From the NCBI GenBank assembly GCA_009733575.1, contig ML770006.1, positions 1-25,893 on the forward strand: a stretch of 25,893 nt of DNA, in the 5' to 3' direction. Position numbers and translations under genes: made by a program. A model generated the notes under the pieces. It did not search any database. It was not told where the DNA came from and worked only from the letters and a program-made list of their open reading frames with translations. Each line of letters starts with the position of its first letter. Position 1 is the stretch's first letter. Positions 20,001-25,893 of the stretch are shown here, piece by piece. This DNA is from Gymnopus androsaceus JB14 (taxonomy: Eukaryota; Basidiomycota; Agaricomycetes; Agaricales; Omphalotaceae).

Positions 20001-21415
20001 TCATAAAAAAACACCACGATACAGTCCTTGGAGGACATCCAGGACAATACAAAACATGGGAGTTGATCACTCATGACTACTGGTGGCCAAGAATAGGGAA
20101 CAACATCCGAATGTACATAAAAGGATGTGAGAAATGCCAAGCCACAAAAATCCATCGGAACAAACCTGTCGGACATCTTAATCCCCATAATGTACCATCC
20201 GGACCTTGGGAATTTGTAGGAGTAGACCTGATTGGGAAATTACTAGAAGCAGGAGGATTTGATGCCATTGCTGTATTTGCCGATCACTATACAAAACGAA
20301 TTAGACTTCTCCCCACTCACATGTCATTAACGTCAGAAGGCATGGCACGGATGTATAGAGAAAAGATCTTCCCTATTCACAGACTCTTTTGAAAAATCAT
20401 ACATGATCGAGGACCACAATTCCACTCGGGTTTCATGAAGGAACTCTACAAACAACTCGGAATCGAAGCAAATTTCACAATGGCATACCATCCACAGACT
20501 AATGGACAAACTGAATGAACAAACCAAGAAACCAAACATTATCTTTGTTTGTTTGTCAATTATCACCAGTCAGACTGGCATGAATGGTTGCCCACAGCCG
20601 AATTTGCATATAACAACCGAGTTCACTCCGCTACAAAAGTCACCCCATTCTTTGCTGATATGGGCTGTCATCCCTATAAAGGCACTGCACCAAAAGAGAA
20701 ATCCTCTAACCCCTCAGCCCAAGAGTTTGCCGATAGCATGAAGAAAGTACGAGATGAAGTAGGCTCAGCGCTAAAGAAAGCGGCTGAAGATATGACTCAC
20801 TATTATGACAAAAAACATAGCGAGTCAAGAGAATACAAAGTAGGAGATAAAGTGTGGCTCGAAGGGGTAAACATTACAACAAGTTGCCCAATGAAGAAGT
20901 TGGATGACAAACATTTTGGACCCTTCAAAGTACTAGAGAAAGTTGGTCGCAGCTCGTACAGACTCAAAATCTCAAAAACATGGAGAAGTGTTCACAATGT
21001 ATTCAACGAAATCCTCCTTACACCATACCATCCTCCACAGTTTCCAAACCAACCCCGAAACACCAATCCATTACCTGTAGAAGTTGAAGGCGAAGAACCA
21101 GAGTACAAAGTCGAAGAAATAGTTGATTCAAAGCAGAATAAGAGAACTAAGAAGGTGTCGTACAAGGTCAAATGGAAAGGGTATGGACCACACGAAATGA
21201 CATGGGAACCAGTATCAAATCTTGATCAAGCAAAAGTGGCTATCAAAGAATTTCACAACAAATACCCCGCTAAACCACGCTCAAAGGAAATTCAAAAACT
21301 CAAAATACCCATGTCATTATTCCCCAAACACCTATTCCATCCTATCCCAGAATCATTAATGACACCAGTCCTGACCTCTATGCCTATGGAATCAATGACA
21401 GCAAAGCTTGCATGA
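17087..21415 (+). pseudogene. pol: pol polyprotein: protease, RT, RNase H, integrase, chromodomain; several stops and a MITE
   Basis: All parts lie in one frame. The retropepsin has LLDCGATRSCIN (about 17396-17431). RT starts near 17930, is cut by the MITE at 18117-18636 and resumes at 18637; YMDD lies at about 18945. RNase H starts near 19385 (EADSSDFANGA). The integrase zinc domain (HH then CEKC) spans about 20012-20140. Its catalytic D residues are in VDLIGK (about 20222) and HDRGPQF (about 20410), and the E is in QTNGQTE (about 20513). A chromodomain (EYKVEEIVDS to WEPVSNLD) spans about 21100-21230. In-frame stops are TGA 17213-17215, TGA 18659-18661, TAG 19286-19288, TGA 20390-20392 and TGA 20516-20518, so it cannot be functional. 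The start is uncertain; the gag-pol junction (16976-17086) is in another frame. Confidence 0.92.
18117..18636. mobile_element. hAT-like MITE inserted in the reverse transcriptase
   Basis: The 520-bp element begins TAGGGTTTTAAGGTCCAAT and ends with its reverse complement. TTTACAAC is duplicated on both sides (18109-18116 and 18637-18644). The 8-bp duplication and TAGGG start fit hAT. Removing the insert and one duplication joins KKDGALQ directly to PVQDY in frame. Inside, about 75 bp starting GTGAATTGCATTG (about 18158) is repeated in direct orientation at about 18463, which gives subterminal repeats. It carries no gene. Confidence 0.88.
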
Positions 21416-21431
21416 TGTGGAAATTGTGTCC

Positions 21432-21445
21432 TAAAGAGGGGGTAA
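21432..21445 (+). promoter_or_regulatory. Polypurine tract of the gypsy element
   Basis: AAAGAGGGGGTAA lies directly before the 3' LTR start TGTTA at 21446. It fits the plus-strand DNA primer site of LTR retrotransposons. Confidence 0.75.
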
Positions 21446-21577
21446 TGTTACAAACGTTCTTATCTTATCAAACATATGGTATTATCTCTTATCATTTTCC
21501 TTTATTTAACCTTATATATCTATATAAGTGTGTGCTTGTCTAGATGCACAGCTATACTAATTAGGTTCTGTTGATCA
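21446..21577 (+). repeat. 3' LTR, first part
   Basis: The sequence matches 14906 to about 15037 of the 5' LTR, with differences mostly at CpG sites (for example GCGCACGC versus GTGTGTGC). It is interrupted after TTGATCA by the 1.66-kb element. Confidence 0.9.
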
Positions 21578-21676
21578 CATCTGGAAAAGTGCCTAAAGCC
21601 CTGAGATATCTGAATATCTCTGGGGGAGCCCAGGAAAAGTCCCAATTCCTAGGCTTTTTCAGGTAGTCTTGAAATG

Positions 21677-21711
21677 TCCTGGGCACCCTGGGTGGCTCAG
21701 GGTGCCCAGGA
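21677..21711. repeat. Perfect 14-bp hairpin
   Basis: TCCTGGGCACCCTG, a 7-nt loop GGTGGCT, then CAGGGTGCCCAGGA. This GC-rich hairpin lies in the left repeat-rich end of the 1.66-kb element. Confidence 0.8.
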
Positions 21712-22009
21712 AAATGCCCATATCCTAGGGACTCCCAAGATTCCCCAAAGAAAATCAAAGTCCCCCAGGATATGCCACTTTCTTTGAAAAGCCTTGAGTA
21801 ATCCTAGGTACATTCCAGAAGCATTCTAGGGCATTCCTGAGGAGCCCAAAGATATCATTGGGTACCCTGAAGCATCCTGGGACATCCCTGAGATGTCTCT
21901 GCAATGATCCTAGATAAACTCTGTATAGCCCTGGGCCCCTGAGCATCCCTAGGATATGGAGACTTTCCTATGGAGCCCTGGGAAACCCTAGCTACTCCAG
22001 GAAAGCTCA

Positions 22010-22285
22010 GGAGTGTTCCAGGGAACCCCAGAAATACTTTGGAGATACTTGAAAAAGGCCTGGTGATAGCCCAGGGAAGCCCAGGGATATTTCAGGAAAG
22101 CCCAGAGATAGTCCAGGGAAGCCCAGAGATACTCCAGGGAAGCTCAGAGATACTCCAGGGAAGCCCAGAGATACTCCAGGGAACCTCAGAGATACTCCAG
22201 GAAAGCCCAGAGATACTTTTAGGATGCCTAGGGACAGTCCAAGCAAGCTTAGAAATAATCTAGGGAAGCACAGAGATCCAGGGGA
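22010..22285. repeat. Tandem array of a 21-bp unit
   Basis: About ten to twelve imperfect copies of a 21-bp unit, close to GGGAAGCCCAGAGATACTCC plus one A. Because 21 is a multiple of three, both strands stay open and give seven-residue repeats (GSPEILQ on the plus strand). I read these as by-products of the repeat, not genes. Confidence 0.85.
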
Positions 22286-22641
22286 GCCCCAGGGACCCAG
22301 GGACACCTCAGGCTATTCCTGAATTATTTGTATTGAAATGGGATTATTGAGGTACTATTATGCTCTAAAATTGAGATGACCATGTTTGAAATATATTTGT
22401 ATGATTTTTGAGATTAAATCAGTTGCTTGTGCTTCTGGGCTGAAATACACTGAGTTAAATATTTTCAGTATTTTTTATGATTTTTTCGTGATTTTTGGGA
22501 CCTGATGGCACATAAATATGCATTTCAATCATGTGACTATATATCCTTTGAGTCTAGACTGTAAAATATGCTAAGTTATTCCTGTAGAGTTGAGGTATAC
22601 CATATATAGTGCATAAAGCTTCTACTATTTATCATGCCATG

Positions 22642-22728
22642 ATAGTCTAGTGGTTTTGAACACTCCGCACTTTAGCTTACATAATACAGTTAATTGTGAG
22701 GCTGAGGGTTCAAACCTGTGAGGTGTCA
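22642..22728 (+). ncRNA. tRNA-like segment with pol III A and B boxes (degenerate)
   Basis: TAGTCTAGTGG (about 22647) fits a tRNA A box, and GGGTTCAAACC (about 22708) is a near-perfect B box, about 60 nt apart. The T stem has mismatches and the acceptor stem does not pair, so it is not a working tRNA. It may be the head of a tRNA-derived SINE within the 1.66-kb element. Confidence 0.4.
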
Positions 22729-23239
22729 TTTGCAAACAGTGAATATCTTTGAGTTTCATGAGTTAAGCAAGCAAGCAAGATATAAGTGAGCAATGTGAAC
22801 TTAAATTGAAAAATTAAAATAATGAGTGAATACCAATAAATAAGTGCAACTAAGAGCCTCTAAGATCTGGGAATACAGTAATGATTAAATAACCAAATAA
22901 GATAAGCATGAGTATAAGAAAGACTAGATGGTAAGAAAGTATCTTTTTATAAAATATTACTTCAATAGATTTCCAGGGATATTCAGAGACACCTCAGAGA
23001 TCCCCAGGGACACCTCGGGGCTCCCTAGGGCTCCCCCAGGAACATCCAGGGACATCCAGAGATATCCAGAGATATCCTGGAGAATACTTCTCTATCCTCA
23101 GTTACCCTATGAATTGGGGGGTGTCCCTTGGGATTCTCAGAGAGCCTAGGGAGCCTAGGCTCCCTGGGTGTCCCAGGTTTCCTGAGGGTACCTGAGGCTA
23201 ACTTAGAAACCCCTAGGCAATAGGGTACTTTTGCAGATG

Positions 23240-23566
23240 CAGAGTATGATTGTTTCCAATCATAACACATGCTAGCATGTCCATACTTGTACGATCGACC
23301 TATCATTACTTATTGTCATTTACTTGTTGTCTTTCATTGTTTCATGCATTGTTACCACATGGTTAGGGTATAGGGTATAGGGCTTAGGGTTTGTACTTTA
23401 GTATATATAGTAGTTGTAGCTATAGTTTAGTCCTTAGCTTCAATCTTGTCAATATCTCCTAATTCTCAATATCATCTTCTTCTCTTTTCCTCATTGTTTG
23501 TCTCTTTGCCTAAGTCAGAAGTTGTGACGCCTGGTACCTCGTGTTGTGGGGAACTAGTCACTGACA
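23240..23566 (+). repeat. 3' LTR, second part
   Basis: The sequence matches about 15036-15362 of the 5' LTR and ends ACTGACA. GCTAC (23567-23571) follows as the right target duplication. It also carries the GGTTAGGGTATAGGG run at about 23360. Confidence 0.9.
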
Positions 23567-23571
23567 GCTAC

Positions 23572-24720
23572 ATTCTATATTGCAATCCGAGTTAGACTTG
23601 ATACCTGAATTGCAGTTCTATCTTAGGACCTGTATAGTATTCGACATCTGCAGGTGGATAAGACCAGTCTATACAACCTTTGAAATGGGTGGCACTCTTG
23701 TAACCTCAATAACACTGAGGCAATTTGATCTACTTCCTGGCTATTAAGTTAAGCATTCTGGTTTGCATCTCAGAGGGAAGTCACATCAGTCTTAGGACTG
23801 CAGGTGGAGCCTAATGTGCACATCTTGCTGAGCCTGTTGTTGATTAGGAAAGGCCTTGGACCCAAGCATCAGCTTGGTGGAGTTTTAGTGAGGAAGCTCC
23901 TTGGAGCTTACCAACTCGTTTTACCTCTTGCCCACTCTTCACTGAGTGTGTTAAAAATGCCTACTCAAGTGACTTGTGCAGCAGTTGTATAAGCTTGTTA
24001 GGTAACTTGCAGGATTCCCTGAGAGTTGGAGTATCATTGTGCAGCAATGTAAAGGCTCCCAATTCACACTAAAATGTTAATTAATTGTAGATACATAGTC
24101 AAGCCATATATACCTCAAATATTTGATCCTGGCCTAGCAAAAACAAGATATACTATCTAAAGGACTGGTTATATAGTGTACATGCATGATATGTGGTAAT
24201 GTCCTAAGCCTTGCAAAGACAAAGTGCCTGAAGAATTAAAAAAAAGGAAAACAGAGTAAACTGATAAAAGAAAAGAAAGATAAGATAGCTGGCTAATCAT
24301 GACAATAGCTTGAAACTAATATTCTGCAAAAGGCCGATATTTCAATTGTTGGGCTAAGAAACTCCTGCATACTTGGTTAAGCTATAATTTTTAGTTGTAT
24401 CATCATCAATTTCCTCCAGAACTATAGAATGCTGCTGGGCTTTAGGGGGGACATCTACAGAATAACAATGATGAGATAGGTATGGGTCAGCAAAACATCA
24501 GCAATATTATTTATCCCCCACTTACTCCAATGCTGAGGAATAACATTGACCAAACTTATCAGATCTAGATTCATGCAGTAAGGAGAAAATCAACCATAGA
24601 GATTCAATACTCACATACCAAGTGATCACATTGGCTGCACTTGTCAGATTAAGGTTCGGACACTGAGGCTTCTGCAAAAGATTGAGATTAAGAGCCAGAG
24701 GAAGGAAATCAAAGGAGTTT
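23572..24720. other. Intergenic DNA downstream of the right WD40 gene
   Basis: This continues the flank interrupted at 14905. It is AT-rich and CpG-poor and has no gene that I can support; a short plus frame at 23804-23992 has no good start or family signal. The part next to 24721 should hold the 3' UTR of the minus-strand WD40 gene. Confidence 0.4.
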
Positions 24721-25893
24721 CTAAAGCTCACTGTCAAAACATTTTATCCACTCTTCACCATGAACAAAGTTTTGAAGATTGATGGAAACCTTGTGAGCTC
24801 TGGAAATCAACACTTTCATATTGGGAAACATGAGCCCATCACGATACTCTGGAGGAATCCAGAGAAAAAGGGACCCATCCGAGCCATGGAGCCATCCATC
24901 AGGAGATAAGATTAATTTCCTGAAGGCAGGATTTGGCTGCACTTGATTATGACCAGGATGCCAGGGACAGAATGACAGGGAAAATGTAGAAGGTATATTG
25001 GATGAAGCAGCTTTTAGAAAGGTCAGTTCATCTGATGTTCTGGCTGAAAGATTTGACCCAGAAGAATGTGGCATATCATGAGAAGAGAATGCAACAGATG
25101 TAATCCCATCTGTGTGTCTTTCCAGTGGATCTCCTTCTGGCCTGCCAGTTCCTGCATTCCAAATTCTGACTGAGCTATCATCTGAGCCAGACACAATTCT
25201 CTTGCCATCAGGAGAGAATGCAACAGATCTAACCCTTTCAGTGTGCCCTTTCAGTGGATCTCCTTCTGGCCTGCCAGTTTCTGCGTTCCAAATTCTGACT
25301 GAGCTATCATCTGAGCCAGACACAATTCTCTTGCCATCAGGAGAGAATGCAACAGATCTAACCCCATATGTGTGCCCTTCCAGTGGATCTCTTTCTAGCC
25401 TGCCAGTTTCTGCATTCCAAATTCTGACTGAGTTATCATCTGAGCTAGACACAATTCTCTTGCTATCAGGAGAGAATGAAACAGATGTAACCCCAAGTGT
25501 GTGCCCTTGCAGTGGATCTCCTTCTAGCCTGCCAGTTTCTGCATTCCAAATTCTGACTGAGTTATCATATGAGCCAGACACAATTCTCTTGCCATCAGGA
25601 GAGAATGCAACAGATGTAACCCCATGTGTGTGCCCTTCCAGTGGATCTCCTTTCTAGCCTGCCAGTTTCTGCATTCCAAATTCTGACTGAGTTATCATAT
25701 GAGCCAGACACAATTCTCTTGCTATCAGGAGAGAATGCACATGTACCCCATGTGTGCCTTCCATGATCCCTTCTACCTGCAGATTCGCATTCAATCTGAC
25801 TGAGTTATCATATGAGCAGACACAATTCCTTGCCATCAGGAGAGATGCAACGGATGTACTATCTGTGTGTGCCCTTCCAGTGGATCTCCTTCT
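24721..25893 (-). CDS. WD40-repeat C-terminus of an NLR-like (NACHT-WD40 family) gene, 5' part outside the window
   Basis: The frame 25581-24721 has three near-complete 43-residue WD40 units and a partial one (core [38 protein letters not shown]). It then has a non-repeat tail ending [15 protein letters not shown] and a stop. The tail ([25 protein letters not shown]) is typical of mushroom NACHT-WD40 proteins, so a NACHT domain probably lies beyond the right edge. The units are nearly identical in DNA and spaced 129 bp, and the left-edge gene uses the same unit. At about 25650 an extra T breaks frame, and 25730-25893 contains many small deletions relative to the unit. The WD40 identity is firm; the upstream structure is unknown. 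Confidence 0.85.
25100..25893 (-). repeat. Near-identical 129-bp WD40 coding repeats
   Basis: The phrase around GCCATCAGGAGAGAATGCAA recurs at about 25205, 25333, 25462, 25591, 25720 and 25834. High DNA identity between units points to recent amplification or gene conversion. The last copies toward the right edge are damaged by indels. Confidence 0.85.

Larger units (their letters stand above)
21578..23239. mobile_element. 1.66-kb repeat-rich DNA element splitting the 3' LTR
   Basis: Comparison with the 5' LTR defines the insert exactly. Its ends are CATCTGGAAAAGTGCC and the reverse complement of CATCTGCAAAAGTACC (14 of 16 match). CA flanks both sides (21576-21577 and 23240-23241). The outer portions (21578-22320 and 22970-23225) are dense in CCAGG/CCCAG/AGAGATA words, including a 21-bp tandem array. 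The core (22320-22960) is AT-rich and holds a tRNA-like segment. No transposase is visible. Short TIRs, a 2-bp duplication and long repeat-rich ends recall CACTA/EnSpm elements, but the terminus is not CACTA, so the class is open. Confidence 0.75.
14906..23566 (+). mobile_element. Ty3/gypsy chromovirus LTR retrotransposon, defective, with two nested insertions
   Basis: It is a complete-length element by structure: 5' LTR (14906-15362), leader, gag, pol, polypurine tract, 3' LTR, and 5-bp duplications. The order protease, reverse transcriptase, RNase H, integrase and then chromodomain places it in the Ty3/gypsy chromovirus group. It is dead: gag has frameshifts, and pol has at least five in-frame stops and a MITE. 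The 3' LTR is split by a 1.66-kb element. The intact duplications and co-linear LTRs show that it entered as one unit and decayed in place. Confidence 0.93.

Noticed and set aside
21970..22306. Frames of 97 and 99 residues on both strands with seven-residue repeats
   Set aside because: They follow from the 21-bp tandem array. Both strands being open is expected, and there is no independent coding signal.
22642..22728. A functional tRNA gene
   Set aside because: The boxes are good, but the T stem has mismatches and the acceptor stem does not pair. I kept it only as a tRNA-like segment.
25112..25657. 181-residue plus-strand frame with a repeated motif
   Set aside because: It is the antisense of the WD40 repeats. 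The 129-bp unit is a multiple of three, which keeps the opposite strand open.

Overview
The window looks like nuclear DNA of a filamentous basidiomycete, most likely an Agaricomycete. The evidence is a CTF18 gene cut by about fifteen introns of roughly 46-63 nt, NACHT-WD40 NLR-like genes of the mushroom type, a chromodomain Ty3/gypsy retrotransposon, and many small DNA-transposon derivatives. I cannot name the species.

Layout, left to right. (1) 1-2201, minus strand: an NLR-like NACHT-WD40 gene with its true 5' end, a GC-AG intron and the start of its WD40 array, which runs off the left edge. (2) 2693-3625: a Tc1/mariner-type remnant with a 654-bp fold-back element nested in it. (3) 3628-7161: mostly non-coding, with an unrecognised minus-strand reading frame at 5378-6373 that is broken by one stop codon. 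(4) 7170-7598: a 429-bp non-autonomous transposon with a perfect 8-bp target duplication, followed by a widely spaced inverted repeat carrying a CACGTG box. (5) about 8657-11917: CTF18, the large subunit of the alternative RFC clamp loader. It is the one clear housekeeping gene; its 5' end is unresolved. (6) 12598-13527: a poly(A)-tailed retroposed sequence between 12-bp direct repeats. (7) 14327-14614: a small terminal-inverted-repeat element filled with CCATAGC palindromes. (8) 14906-23566: a dead Ty3/gypsy chromovirus with LTRs and 5-bp target duplications. One hAT-like MITE interrupts its reverse transcriptase, and a 1.66-kb repeat-rich element splits its 3' LTR. (9) 24721-25893, minus strand: the 3' end of a second WD40 gene of the same family.

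The genes do not form a pathway. The picture is an immunity-type NLR neighbourhood, with family members at both edges on the same strand, that has taken up many transposons of different classes around one conserved DNA-replication gene. Insertions can be ordered: the gypsy element landed first, and the two DNA elements entered it later. Differences between its LTRs, and most of its internal stops, are transitions of the CpG-deamination type. Reading-frame slips cluster in the WD40 arrays at the two window edges and look more like consensus errors than biology.

I found no convincing new multi-gene system. The least explained items are the 1.66-kb element with its repeat-rich ends and tRNA-like segment, the small CATCAG palindrome element whose termini resemble it, the paired CACGTG inverted repeat upstream of CTF18, and the broken reading frame at 5378-6373.
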